Assembly: GCF_008728965.1 (NCBI RefSeq)
Contig: NZ_VSMC01000006.1
Span: 1 to 64,000 of the forward strand
Direction of reading: 5' to 3'
Source: Heminiphilus faecis
GTDB taxonomy: Bacteria > Bacteroidota > Bacteroidia > Bacteroidales > Muribaculaceae
DNA length: 64,000 bases
This document shows, in pieces, positions 25,516-34,724 of this stretch; the first letter of the stretch is position 1, and each line of letters begins with the position of its first letter. Below the pieces are notes generated by a model that did no database searches, was not told where the DNA came from, and saw only the letters and a list, made by a program, of their open reading frames with translations. The translations under genes and the position numbers were made by a program.

Positions 25516-26835
25516 TCACGGGCGCAGGAGGGAGATGCGGACGCGCTTGCCTTTGAGACGCTCGGAGGCGATGGTGCGGAGCAGAGCGGCGGCTTTGTCG
25601 ACGGGCACGGCGGCAATAGCGGAGTGGTCTTTCACTATTATGAGCCCTACCTCATCGGACACAAGGCCACCTTGCTTGATAAGGAAACCGGCGATGTCGC
25701 CTCGCGATATCTTCTCTTTTTTCCCGGCATTGAAGTACAAAGTGGCCGCCGACGCGTTTATAGGATCGGAGGAGTGGCCCGTAGGTACATAGGCACGGTC
25801 AAAAGTCACATATTCAGGAATATTGTCAGCCTCCGACGTGAGAACATATACCGTGCCCCGGGCATCGACACGCGCTGTACGCCCGTTGCGATGGGTCCAA
25901 GTCTCCTTGGTCAACGGCATATGGTAGTGAATTATCGACTGTACGGAGTCTATGTCAAGACCGCGCGCACCAAGATCAGTGGATACGAGTATCGGGGTGG
26001 TGCCATTATTAAGCAGGTCGACCGCCTTCTCCCTGTCGGGCTGGTCGAGAGCGCCGTGATACAATCCTACCGGCAGCCCAGCTTCCTTGAGGTGTCGGTA
26101 TACACGGTCGGCGCTTTCACGATGATTGACAAATATGATGACACGACCGTTGTCGAGCGAGTGTAGCAGATCGACCAGTGTGTCAATCTTGTCACGCGCT
26201 GGCGACTCTACCTGAACAATGTCCATTCGCCGGCGCGGTTTGTCGGCCGACGAAAGAAAGTCGAAAGTCTCCGGCGACCGCAGTTTCAGGAATTCGGGCA
26301 TATCCTGAAGGCGGGTGGCCGAAGTCAGTATAGTACGGCTCAGATTGGGCATAGTGCGCACTATACGACGCATCTCGTCATGAAATCCGAGTTCAAGCGA
26401 CTTGTCATATTCATCAAGTACGAGTACGCGGGCTGTATACAGGTCGACATGCTTGCGGTTGATATGGTCAAGGAGACGCCCCGGAGTGGCTACAATAATG
26501 TCAGGAGCCGGCGAGAGTGAATTCTTCTCGTCGGTCATCGAATGTCCGCCATATAAAGCAACAGTTTTATATCCGGTGGCTATGTCGCGCACTACATTAT
26601 ATATCTGCATTACGAGTTCGCGCGACGGTGCGATAATAACAGCCTTGACATCGGCCGAAGGCTTGCCGAGAGTCTGCAGTAAGGCTATGGCAAAAGCGAC
26701 GGTCTTACCCGAACCTGTAGGAGATAGCAACAGCATGTCGCGTGCTCCGGAGTTCATGACCTCGTGCTGCATGGGATTAAGAGTCTCTATACCGAGACGC
26801 GATTTTATATTGTCGATAATAACTGACTGCTTCAT
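25516..26835 (-). CDS. DEAD-box-type ATP-dependent RNA helicase with DbpA-like C-terminal domain
   Basis: RNA helicase of 439 residues. Motif I: SPTGSGKTVA; motif Ia: APSRELVMQ; motif II: DEYD (not DEAD); motif III: TSAT; motif V: STDLGARGLDID; motif VI: HRNGRTAR. A C-terminal ~70 residues (GDIAGFLIKQGGLVSDEVG and RVRISLL at the end) resemble the DbpA RNA-binding domain that contacts 23S rRNA. A likely role is ribosome assembly or cold-shock RNA remodelling. The substituted motif II agrees with DEFD-like forms I recall in Bacteroidetes relatives. A TATCTTTG -7 element is at 26865-26872. The STAND gene follows after 40 bp and may be read through. Confidence 0.9.
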   Translation of the reverse strand: MKQSVIIDNIKSRLGIETLNPMQHEVMNSGARDMLLLSPTGSGKTVAFAIALLQTLGKPSADVKAVIIAPSRELVMQIYNVVRDIATGYKTVALYGGHSMTDEKNSLSPAPDIIVATPGRLLDHINRKHVDLYTARVLVLDEYDKSLELGFHDEMRRIVRTMPNLSRTILTSATRLQDMPEFLKLRSPETFDFLSSADKPRRRMDIVQVESPARDKIDTLVDLLHSLDNGRVIIFVNHRESADRVYRHLKEAGLPVGLYHGALDQPDREKAVDLLNNGTTPILVSTDLGARGLDIDSVQSIIHYHMPLTKETWTHRNGRTARVDARGTVYVLTSEADNIPEYVTFDRAYVPTGHSSDPINASAATLYFNAGKKEKISRGDIAGFLIKQGGLVSDEVGLIIVKDHSAIAAVPVDKAAALLRTIASERLKGKRVRISLLRP

Positions 26836-26864
26836 TGAATTGTGTATTATAAATTTATATTTTA

Positions 26865-26872
26865 CAAAGATA
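26865..26872 (-). promoter_or_regulatory. -7 element of the helicase gene
   Basis: CAAAGATA on the plus strand reads TATCTTTG on the minus strand, 30 bp before the ATG. No clear -33 TTTG. Confidence 0.5.
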
Positions 26873-27016
26873 CGTAAATACGAGCAAAAAATGCCGGTTG
26901 AGGAGATTAGTTATTGTATATCGTACAATAAACTCTTACTAAATGTTAATTATAGCGGCCATGTTGCAGTCAAGCACGATTGTTTACAAAATTTTTGTTA
27001 AAACATGCTTTAAATA

Positions 27017-27049
27017 TTTGGTTTGTATTAATAAAAATGAGTACATTTG
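27017..27049 (+). promoter_or_regulatory. Promoter of short RNA copy B
   Basis: TTTG at 27017-27020, a 21-bp gap, then TACATTTG at 27042-27049. Same -7 octamer as copy A. Confidence 0.75.
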
Positions 27050-27054
27050 TATGT

Positions 27055-27128
27055 GTGTTTTTCATAGTATTAGATTAAGATAAAGGTTTAAACGGGAAGC
27101 GATGTCGTGAGACATCGCTTCTTTTTTT
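27055..27128 (+). ncRNA. Short two-element transcript, copy B
   Basis: Predicted RNA of about 70 nt. The leader TGTGTTTTTCATAGTATTAG (from 27052) differs from copy A by one base. It is followed by a perfect 11-bp hairpin, GAAGCGATGTC / GACATCGCTTC (27096-27121), with a GTGA tetraloop, and a T7 run at 27122-27128. Stem sequence differs from copy A but the apex TGTC-GNGA-GACA is shared. There is no plus-strand gene for about 900 bp downstream, so it is not a leader. It sits between the helicase and lipoprotein genes, both on the other strand. Confidence 0.7.
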
Positions 27129-27233
27129 GTACTATCCTGAATAAAATATGGCTGGTGCAAAGCACGTTCCGCAAATATGCATGGGCACCTGCACCACATA
27201 CATTCCCATAATTAAAAAGCGTTTTTACATCAA

Positions 27234-27791
27234 TCAATTATTACCGGCCCTTCGGAAAAGACGGCTCTCTTCATCCACAGCAATCTTTAAATCAGGATTA
27301 GGCTCATCGATACTGAAACGAGTCTCAATGACAAGTGTGTCGCCATTTATCGTAACACGCTGTATTTTAACCTCATCCAATGCCTCAAACAGGCTCTCGT
27401 CAGCTTTATTTCCGTCAATAATATATGTGTCAGCAGACGGCGCCAGTTTTCTGACTGTCGATTTTTTGAAAGTAACTACGGACCCGGTAATAGGCAAAGT
27501 AAATCCGTCATAGGAAGAATCGGGCCTGTCGCTATTCGGAAGATCCCCCATCCAGATAAAATCGCCCTCTTTAATCGCCGAAGAATTCATGTCTACACCG
27601 TATACTACAAAAGCCGACACCACATCCTCCGTAGCAGCCACAGCGGTATCGTTGTTCTGCGCCCCACAATCACTATCGGTAACAGCCCCTGCAGAAGTCG
27701 AATTAGTACATGAATAGAAGACTGTAAACATTATCGACACAAGTAACATGTAAATCTGACTATGACCCGATATACTCCGTTTTTTCATCAT
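27234..27791 (-). CDS. Hypothetical lipoprotein
   Basis: Protein of 185 residues from the ATG at 27791; a second ATG directly follows. The signal peptide ends in a lipobox-like VFYSC, followed by a low-complexity Ser/Thr/Ala linker and a small beta-rich domain (DFIWMGDLP, TLVIETRFSI). No family is recognised. The longer open frame extending to 27869 lacks signal-peptide character at its start and is not used. It is monocistronic as far as seen. Confidence 0.6.
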   Translation of the reverse strand: MMKKRSISGHSQIYMLLVSIMFTVFYSCTNSTSAGAVTDSDCGAQNNDTAVAATEDVVSAFVVYGVDMNSSAIKEGDFIWMGDLPNSDRPDSSYDGFTLPITGSVVTFKKSTVRKLAPSADTYIIDGNKADESLFEALDEVKIQRVTINGDTLVIETRFSIDEPNPDLKIAVDEESRLFRRAGNN

Positions 27792-28013
27792 GATTACCTC
27801 TATATTTAAGCATTGATTAATATTTATAAATATAATATTTTTCACGCGTTCATAGCCATCTAAGTACATGTTTTACAACATATTTCGCAGCTATTTCAAA
27901 GGGTAAACAACAAGATTTCGGCTTTCCCGCATTCAAAATAAAATATGAATTAAAAAGCTATAACGATAATAAAGAAGCTGTCAGAAGCCCGACCTGTATA
28001 GGAGGAGTAACTC

Positions 28014-28061
28014 ATGAAGATCACGACTCGGACGATACATTCAAGACGATGCTTCTTATAA
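28014..28061 (+). CDS. Possible 15-codon coupling ORF
   Basis: ATG at 28014 is preceded by AGGAGG with an 8-nt spacer, a much stronger Shine-Dalgarno than usual in this phylum. The frame encodes 15 residues and stops at 28061, overlapping the start of the small membrane-protein gene at 28049. This arrangement could couple translation. It may also be chance. Confidence 0.3.
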   Translation: MKITTRTIHSRRCFL

Positions 28062-28240
28062 TAATTCTCGCCATAGTATTATTAGGCATTTATGTCGGTA
28101 TGTATGTGTTGGTAGCTGTAATGGCACAACGCAGAAACCGAAATCCTGCCATATGGCTTTTGCTAAGTTTTTTAGCTACACCATTTCTTATATGCATAAT
28201 TCTACTTGCCGTTGGTAAAGAATACAACAGCATTCGATAA
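28049..28240 (+). CDS. Small two-helix membrane protein
   Basis: A 63-residue protein with two hydrophobic helices (LLIIILAIVLLGIYVGMYV and WLLLSFLATPFLICIILLA) joined by a basic loop, MAQRRNRNP. The layout resembles small Bacteroidales membrane proteins and superinfection-immunity-like peptides, but no family is certain. The same reading frame is open upstream to 27836 (about 71 codons) without any ATG, GTG or TTG, so the gene may be the end of a larger protein that has lost its N-terminus. Confidence 0.5.
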   Translation: MLLIIILAIVLLGIYVGMYVLVAVMAQRRNRNPAIWLLLSFLATPFLICIILLAVGKEYNSIR

Positions 28241-28267
28241 GGCACATTCACAGACTAAATTGCGACA

Positions 28268-28309
28268 CAAAAAGAGCCGCCGGCTACGATGTAATGCATC
28301 GTGACCGGC
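28268..28309 (-). terminator. Terminator of the GH115-GH43 operon
   Basis: Stem GCCGG..ACGATG / CATCGT..CCGGC (28279-28309) with a short loop. On the minus strand it is followed by a T run (complement of the A run at 28269-28273). Confidence 0.75.
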
Positions 28310-28345
28310 AGCCCGTAAACACCCAAATAAAAGAATCCCCCAGTA

Positions 28346-30331
28346 TCAATTGATCAGATACAGTTTATCTTTGCCTTTGTAAGAACATTTGATTGTTGCC
28401 CTGCCGTCGGTTATTTTGCCTATCTCGGCTTTTACGCCGTTGTCAGAGCTCTTAACCTCAAGCCTTGTATCGGGATTGAGCGGAGCATAGAGCTGGTAAC
28501 GTATAGCGTCGACCAGACCGTTGGCATTTGTACAACGTATAGGCTCGGCAGGCATATTGAGCTTTTTACCGTCGGCAAATATAGTTACCGAAGGTACCTC
28601 GGGACGCTTACAAGGCATGCCCGTTTTTGCGAATCCGAGACCGTGCAATGTAAATTTACAATCATCGCCTTCGGCTACAAGATATATGGCATGCTTGCCT
28701 TTCAAACCCTCCACAGCAGGGAGAGCCACTTCATAGTCACGAGCCTCCGCCGGAGCGCCGGCAGGTACTTCAACAACACCTATTTCGCGGCCGTTCCACA
28801 CGTTGTTGGCATACGGTCCGTCAAGCATGACTCTTACACGGAATGCCTTTTTACAATCGGGAGTCAGGTTCAAGACAAGGCTGGTGCCGTCGCCGGTTTT
28901 AGTGCCGCGGAAAGCCTTGACTCCTTTTGTGTCGCTGTCAAGTCCGCCGAAACCGAAATACTTGAAACCGACTATACCTCCGGAAGTGATGTCCTTGAGG
29001 TCCATACCGTCGTTCCAGACATCATAATTGTCCTGAAGCCAGTCATTGCCGGTCATGTAGCATGCTATACCGGCCGAATAGTAATTATAGGGAGGCAGAC
29101 CGAATATATGAAAACCTTCACTTGTCACTTCGGCTCCGGTATATACGTTACCGTCAGATGCGGCCGCTTTCCACTCGTTGTCCTTGGAGTAAGGGTCATA
29201 TGCAGTGATGTGGAGCTGTCCGCCGTCGGCCACTTTCTTTTTATCCCAAGTAATCTTGACAGGAGCCACCATAGGCTGACGTGCGTTGCCGAAGCAGCGG
29301 GGCGGACGATGGTAAAATACATACCACTGGCCGTTGATCTCCTGAATAGATCCGTGGGTATTATGGGCGGCATTGCTCGTGGTCAGAGCCGAGCCGTCAT
29401 GATTGGGCACTACGCCACGTGAGTCGACAAGCACGCCTCCCGAACGCCAAGGACCAAGCGGAGTGTCGCCATAGGCGTAACGCAGAGCCGAGTTGGTTGA
29501 CCCGAGTCCGTAGTCGGGACCACTGTAGCCGGAGAATACCATAACGTACTTATTGCCGACCTGACGTATCGACGATGCTTCGAAGAAATTGAAGTCACCG
29601 GGGTTCTGGTCTTTGTACAAGGCCGGATATTCGGTGCCCTCCGGGTCGCGTATCTCGCCGTAACGCTCGCTTGCAGGTATAAAGTAGTCATGAATTTCCG
29701 TACCGGGACGCACGGCATACATGTTGTCCTGATCCAACTCGTATGCGGTACTGTGACGGAAACCATAGTATACGTATGCGCGGAAACCGCGGTCGTAGTC
29801 CTTGTCTCGCTTGTCGGTAATATTCTCGACAAATACCGAAGGATCGAAATCAATCAACGATCCGGGAACACATTGAGTGCCGTCGTCGGTGAGGTTGACC
29901 GGAGTAAAAGGACCGTCGGGACGGTCGCCGCGGCATACCATAGCCACACGCCTCCATCCTCGGGAGTGGGGATACAACCAATAGGTTTTCTTACCGGTCT
30001 TGCGATCCTTTACCTCGACAAGGTCGGGGGCGTACATAGTATCCCACTCTCCGTTGACAAACCAAGAGAATATCGGGCCCTCGTCACGCCATTGGCTGAG
30101 ATCTTCCACGGGAGCCGACCACATGCGTATGTCGTTGCCGCAATAACGCGAATAAGCTATGTCATGCGACCCGATTATATAAGCACGGTATTTACCGGGA
30201 TTATCGGGGTCCTCAAACACACGGGGCTCTCCGTCGGGAAGGTGTTCCCACAGCGGGAGATAGGGATTCTGCGCGCTCACGGCGCATGCCGCAAGAGCCA
30301 GAAAAGAGGTTACAAAAAACTTTTTCATCAT
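28346..30331 (-). CDS. Glycoside hydrolase family 43-like enzyme
   Basis: Secreted or periplasmic enzyme of 661 residues. A signal peptide (FFVTSFLALAACAVSAQ) is followed by a five-bladed propeller domain of GH43 type, with DPDNPGKYRAYIIGSHD near the start, APDLVEVKDRKTGKKTYWLY in the middle and NFFEASSIRQVGNKYVM, in which the Glu fits the general acid. The last ~250 residues form beta-sandwich-like accessory domains (carbohydrate-binding type). Expected activity is removal of xylose, arabinose or galactose units from plant polysaccharides; the linkage is not predictable. It follows the GH115 gene by 46 bp, suggesting joint action on glucuronoxylan or arabinogalactan-like material. Confidence 0.85.
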   Translation of the reverse strand: MMKKFFVTSFLALAACAVSAQNPYLPLWEHLPDGEPRVFEDPDNPGKYRAYIIGSHDIAYSRYCGNDIRMWSAPVEDLSQWRDEGPIFSWFVNGEWDTMYAPDLVEVKDRKTGKKTYWLYPHSRGWRRVAMVCRGDRPDGPFTPVNLTDDGTQCVPGSLIDFDPSVFVENITDKRDKDYDRGFRAYVYYGFRHSTAYELDQDNMYAVRPGTEIHDYFIPASERYGEIRDPEGTEYPALYKDQNPGDFNFFEASSIRQVGNKYVMVFSGYSGPDYGLGSTNSALRYAYGDTPLGPWRSGGVLVDSRGVVPNHDGSALTTSNAAHNTHGSIQEINGQWYVFYHRPPRCFGNARQPMVAPVKITWDKKKVADGGQLHITAYDPYSKDNEWKAAASDGNVYTGAEVTSEGFHIFGLPPYNYYSAGIACYMTGNDWLQDNYDVWNDGMDLKDITSGGIVGFKYFGFGGLDSDTKGVKAFRGTKTGDGTSLVLNLTPDCKKAFRVRVMLDGPYANNVWNGREIGVVEVPAGAPAEARDYEVALPAVEGLKGKHAIYLVAEGDDCKFTLHGLGFAKTGMPCKRPEVPSVTIFADGKKLNMPAEPIRCTNANGLVDAIRYQLYAPLNPDTRLEVKSSDNGVKAEIGKITDGRATIKCSYKGKDKLYLIN

Positions 30332-30377
30332 ATTACTATATTTTCACTGTTTATCAATTTATTATAGTCATACCAAG

Positions 30378-32942
30378 TTATTCGGCAGTCCGCTCGGGAG
30401 GTCCGAAATAGCTGTATTTGCTATCGTCAGGGTTAACGACAAGTCGCTCGACAACCACTTCCGGATCAATCATCACGACATGCAATGTATGAGTGCCGAC
30501 ATCGGTTATACCGAAATTGACATCAAGCCAACGACGATTGTCAAATACCTCATTGCGCATTGGGCGACGATACCCCGAAAGAGTAAGAGTGGAGGGAGCC
30601 GGCAGAGGATTCAAGTTTTTAGCCCGTTTCAGATTGTCAGGGGTATATTCTTCAAATACATCATGGAATCCTCTGCGGGCGTCGAGTATCTGTAACGGGC
30701 CGTCATCAAGCCGGACACCGAGACGCAGGCCGCGACCCGGATTTATATCCTGCGTAGGCAAGATAGCTATGGCTATCCTAAGCGAATCGGCATTTTCAAC
30801 GTCTAAGTCATATTCCAACACAGCTCCGCCGGTCGACGGCACGGATGCTGTCACATCACTGCCGCCCATACATCCGTCGCCACGTCCAAGATCAGGCAAT
30901 ACAATCCAAGATATGCCTTCTACCTCTTTAGACCGAGAATAGTCGATAGCGGCAACGGAATACTCAGAAGAAGGTGTTTCAACAACCGGCAGCGACTGAC
31001 GGGCTTCCGACTCCACCACATAACGCAGTTCGGGAAGTATATTGTTATCAGGCATGGACCATCGGCTATAACCGATATGCTTGTCTGACATCATGTTGTC
31101 CCACTTCCCTCCGGCCATCACCTTATTGTAGTGTACGGTAAGGAGCGAGTCTTTTAGGAACAGTTCCTTTGCTCTGTCGGCAAAATCATTGGCCCGCAGG
31201 TCACCGCGATCGGCATAATACCAGTTCTGCGCCGCAGCCGTATATATCTCGGCTACAGTAGCCGATGCTACGGCAGGATAATAGACCAATTGGTAATAAG
31301 CGTCGCGGGCTTCCACGGGAATACGCAAGCGCACAGCTTCAGCCTTTTCGGCAAGCTGACGCCACATCATAGTGACACGATTGGCCTCATCGTAATTTTC
31401 CACGCTTAATATATCGGGTCTTTGCACCTCCGGTTTACGCCACAGATTATACTTGGGGTATTTAGCCATTATATCGGCCACGTCGGCAGCGACATCAGGC
31501 CCGAAAGCCTCGGCGGCAAAATGCTCAAGATATGCTTTTTCATCTCCGGGCCGTATGCTGTCGGGCTCCCACGCATAGGTCATAATGAAATCGATAGGTA
31601 CTTCCTTAGGTTTAAGATCGCCCACATTTATAATCCATATGCGGTCTATGCCGGAACGATAGGCCAGATTCAACTGCTCGCGCAACTTCGGCAGCGGAGA
31701 AGTATTGACCCAACGGTCATTCCACGGACCGCCATTCATGTCTATATGATAATACAGACCTACCCCACCCTTGCGCGAGCGCTCTTTCTCCGGGGCTGTC
31801 CGACGGATATAGCCCCAATTGTTATCGCACAAAAGCAACGTAACATCATCGGGAACATTAAATCCGGCATCATAATAGCGCTGCACTTCAGTAAAGACCG
31901 CCCATAGCTGCGGCACCTTGTCGGGGCTGCCATAAATGTCGGAAAGGATTTTTCGCTGTCCGTTCACCACTTCGGTGAGAGTCCTCATGTTAGCTTCATC
32001 ACCGCCGTCGCTCATGGCCACATCGCCGTCACCGCGCATTCCTATCGTGACTATATTATCAAAATTCTTATTACGCTCCATGCCAGCACGGAAGAATTTG
32101 TCCAATCCTGATTTATTGGTATTATAATTCCAAGCCCCTACCTCATCGCGACGCTTGGTATACTCTTTGTGAGCACGCATCATGGGTTCATGATGGCTTG
32201 TGCCCATGACAATACCGTACTCGTCGGCCAAACTCGGACTCAACGGATCATCCTCATTAAAGCTCGAGGCCCACATGGCAGGCCACAGATAGTTGGCCTT
32301 AAGACGCAGAAGCAACTCGAACATATGAGCGTACATCCCGGAATTTATACCCCCGAAACGTTTGGTAGCCCAACCGCCAAACGAGGGCCACTCATCATTA
32401 ATAAATATACCGCGATACTTGACTTTCGGCGAAGGCTGCACATATCGGCCGGCATCATATATGACAGAATCGCGATGAGCCACAGGCACGTCGGCCCACC
32501 AATACCACGGAGAGACTCCCATGCGGCGGCTAAGATCATATATGCCGTAGATAGTACCGCGTTTGTCGCTTCCGGCAATTACGAGATTTCCGTCAACAAC
32601 ATCTATAACATATGACTCCCATTGTCCTTTAACCTCGCTGACATCAAGTTTATGACGTGTTACCATACGATCAATCAACCGGCTCTTACCTATTGTGCCG
32701 ACAACAATGCCGCCTGTATTATATTTTCGGGACAGAAGTACCGGAGCCGAAGTGCCGGTAACTTTACGTACATCATCGCCTAAATCGCGTGCCGCCCTTA
32801 TGACACCGGCATAATCGTCGGCATCGACAAAAATCGTTGACGCACCGGCGGTATCGGCTATACAGAAATTCTGAGCCATACAGCATACATGGCAGAGAAT
32901 AATCGATAACGGCATCAGAATATACGATAAATATCTATACAT
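30378..32942 (-). CDS. Glycoside hydrolase family 115 (alpha-glucuronidase)
   Basis: Protein of 854 residues with a signal peptide (YILMPLSIILCHVCCMAQ). GH115 features: an N-terminal alpha/beta domain (IVVGTIGKSRLID, GSDKRGTIYGIYDLSRRMG), the signature GVSPWYWWADVPV, then KYRGIFINDEWPS and LKANYLWPAMW in the barrel, GTSHHEPMMRAHKEY, and VTLLLCDNNWGYIRR. A C-terminal beta domain ends at HVVMIDPEVVVERLVVNP. The family removes (4-O-methyl)-glucuronic acid side chains from xylan and related polymers. It is the first gene of an operon with the GH43-like enzyme. A second GH115, on the plus strand, lies at 58112-60730. Confidence 0.9.
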   Translation of the reverse strand: MYRYLSYILMPLSIILCHVCCMAQNFCIADTAGASTIFVDADDYAGVIRAARDLGDDVRKVTGTSAPVLLSRKYNTGGIVVGTIGKSRLIDRMVTRHKLDVSEVKGQWESYVIDVVDGNLVIAGSDKRGTIYGIYDLSRRMGVSPWYWWADVPVAHRDSVIYDAGRYVQPSPKVKYRGIFINDEWPSFGGWATKRFGGINSGMYAHMFELLLRLKANYLWPAMWASSFNEDDPLSPSLADEYGIVMGTSHHEPMMRAHKEYTKRRDEVGAWNYNTNKSGLDKFFRAGMERNKNFDNIVTIGMRGDGDVAMSDGGDEANMRTLTEVVNGQRKILSDIYGSPDKVPQLWAVFTEVQRYYDAGFNVPDDVTLLLCDNNWGYIRRTAPEKERSRKGGVGLYYHIDMNGGPWNDRWVNTSPLPKLREQLNLAYRSGIDRIWIINVGDLKPKEVPIDFIMTYAWEPDSIRPGDEKAYLEHFAAEAFGPDVAADVADIMAKYPKYNLWRKPEVQRPDILSVENYDEANRVTMMWRQLAEKAEAVRLRIPVEARDAYYQLVYYPAVASATVAEIYTAAAQNWYYADRGDLRANDFADRAKELFLKDSLLTVHYNKVMAGGKWDNMMSDKHIGYSRWSMPDNNILPELRYVVESEARQSLPVVETPSSEYSVAAIDYSRSKEVEGISWIVLPDLGRGDGCMGGSDVTASVPSTGGAVLEYDLDVENADSLRIAIAILPTQDINPGRGLRLGVRLDDGPLQILDARRGFHDVFEEYTPDNLKRAKNLNPLPAPSTLTLSGYRRPMRNEVFDNRRWLDVNFGITDVGTHTLHVVMIDPEVVVERLVVNPDDSKYSYFGPPERTAE

Positions 32943-33168
32943 AACAAAATACTTTATTGTAATGCAAATATCTCAAAAACTGCACACTAATATGTAATTA
33001 TACTATTTCAAATATCTTTATTATCGTAACATCACCGGCAAAAACAGTCCAAAAACCTTTGTTTACGTACAGATTAGCATATAAGTGTTTATTTGTCGTA
33101 AAAAACATAAAACAGTGAAACTTTCACGTATATATAAACGTCTAAAGAGAAACAGAATTTCATACTAC

Positions 33169-33207
33169 AAAAAGCGAAACGGGCGGCTCGCGATGAGTCG
33201 CCCGTTT
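33169..33207 (-). terminator. Terminator at the end of the nuo-atp operon
   Basis: Stem AAACGGGCG / CGCCCGTTT (33177-33185 with 33199-33207) lies 25 bp past the nuoN stop. On the minus strand it is followed by GCTTTTTG. It is the first convincing terminator after nuoA, 17 kb upstream. Confidence 0.8.
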
Positions 33208-33231
33208 GGTTTATGTCAAGGAACTATACGA

Positions 33232-34710
33232 TCAGTTGGCGAATATAGTGAATATATATTCGGTGTTCACGACCGCGGTGTCTATAAGTCTATTGTAGAT
33301 GCAGCTTACAAGACCCACAAGAATGATGCCGGCAACGCAAATCCACATGCCGAGACGCTCGGAGCAGGCAGAGCGGAAAGTAGCGATGGCACAGGGCTCC
33401 TGATTGTTGATGAACATGGCCTTAACAACGAGCAGATAGTAGTAGAGCGACACAATGGTGTTGATCAACGCTATGAGCACAAGTATGTAAAGGGCCATCG
33501 AACCGGAAGCGACACCGGCCGAGAAGATGAAAAACTTGCTGAAGAAACCCGCAAACGGAGGAATACCGGCAAGCGAGAACATGGCAAGCATCATCGTGAA
33601 CGCCAGCTTGGGGTTAGTCGAATACAAGTTGTTGTAAGAGTCCATATCGACACGTCCGGTCTTGTTCTCTATCGCCGAGATAACACCGAAAGCGGCAAGA
33701 TTGGAGAAAATGTAGACAAGTACATAGAATATTAGTGAACCGAGACCCTGAGCGCTTCCGGCAATCACGCCGAGCATTATATAACCGGCCTGCGATATAG
33801 AAGAGAACGCAAGGAAACGCTTCAAATTCTTCTGACGCAGCGCGAAGAGGTTACCGACAGTGATCGTAAGGATGATGAGTGCATAAAGCATCCACTCCCA
33901 AATACCGTGATAGAACGGCCCGAACACCTGAACAAGTATTACGAAGAAGGCAAACGCAGCCGAACCTTTCGATATAACCGAAAGATAAGATGTGACCGAA
34001 GTAGGCGCACCCTGATAGACATCGGCAGTCCACAGGTGGAAAGGCACAAGCGAAAGCTTGAAACCCATACCGGCTATGACAAACGCGATAGCCACGATGA
34101 GCATGGCGCCCCCGTCGGTAAGCGAAGCGGCTATGTCAGCAAAATAGAGTGTACCGGCCAAAGCGTATACAAAGCTGAGACCCATCATGAATATAGCCGA
34201 CGAAAACACTGCGGTAAGTATGTATTTGACAGCTGCCTCGTGGCTTTCGTAGCGGTTCTTGTCGAAAGCCACCAACGCTGCAAGAGGCAGTGAGGCAGTC
34301 TCCAGACCGATGATGAACAGCAGGAAGTGACGAGCCGAAATCATCAGATACATACCGAACAGGGTTATAAGCAATAACTCATAAAATTCGCCGCGACGCA
34401 CACGCATAAACTCGCTGTCGGCCCACTTCATGGACTGAATGAGTACGATGAGCACACCTATATTCAGTACGTTCTTAATCGCTGTCATGACAGGAGAAGC
34501 CGCATACATGCCGCCAAAGGCCGCAGCACTCTCCTGACGCCACGGATAGACGAATCCGGCGACAACAAACAGAGCGAAAAGACACACGGAGAACATGGAG
34601 AAACCGCGGGGGCTTTCCTTGGTGCTGAATGTATCGAATAAAAAGATCAATAGGATAAGGACCAATAATCCTATCTCATGATGCATTACCAAAAACTGTG
34701 AATAATCCAT
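33232..34710 (-). CDS. nuoN: NADH-quinone oxidoreductase subunit N
   Basis: Antiporter-like membrane subunit of complex I, 492 residues, about 14 transmembrane helices. The conserved proton-channel core is visible (FKLSLVPFHLWTADVYQGAPT, FSSISQAGYIMLG, LAGIPPFAGFFSKFFIF). It is the last gene of the operon, 14 bp after nuoM, and is followed by the terminator at 33169-33207. Confidence 0.95.
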   Translation of the reverse strand: MDYSQFLVMHHEIGLLVLILLIFLFDTFSTKESPRGFSMFSVCLFALFVVAGFVYPWRQESAAAFGGMYAASPVMTAIKNVLNIGVLIVLIQSMKWADSEFMRVRRGEFYELLLITLFGMYLMISARHFLLFIIGLETASLPLAALVAFDKNRYESHEAAVKYILTAVFSSAIFMMGLSFVYALAGTLYFADIAASLTDGGAMLIVAIAFVIAGMGFKLSLVPFHLWTADVYQGAPTSVTSYLSVISKGSAAFAFFVILVQVFGPFYHGIWEWMLYALIILTITVGNLFALRQKNLKRFLAFSSISQAGYIMLGVIAGSAQGLGSLIFYVLVYIFSNLAAFGVISAIENKTGRVDMDSYNNLYSTNPKLAFTMMLAMFSLAGIPPFAGFFSKFFIFSAGVASGSMALYILVLIALINTIVSLYYYLLVVKAMFINNQEPCAIATFRSACSERLGMWICVAGIILVGLVSCIYNRLIDTAVVNTEYIFTIFAN

Positions 34711-34724
34711 ATCTTATAAATCTT

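Noticed and set aside
25513-26166. 217-codon frame opposite the RNA helicase gene
   Set aside because: It lies fully antisense to an intact helicase with all motifs; a codon-bias shadow.
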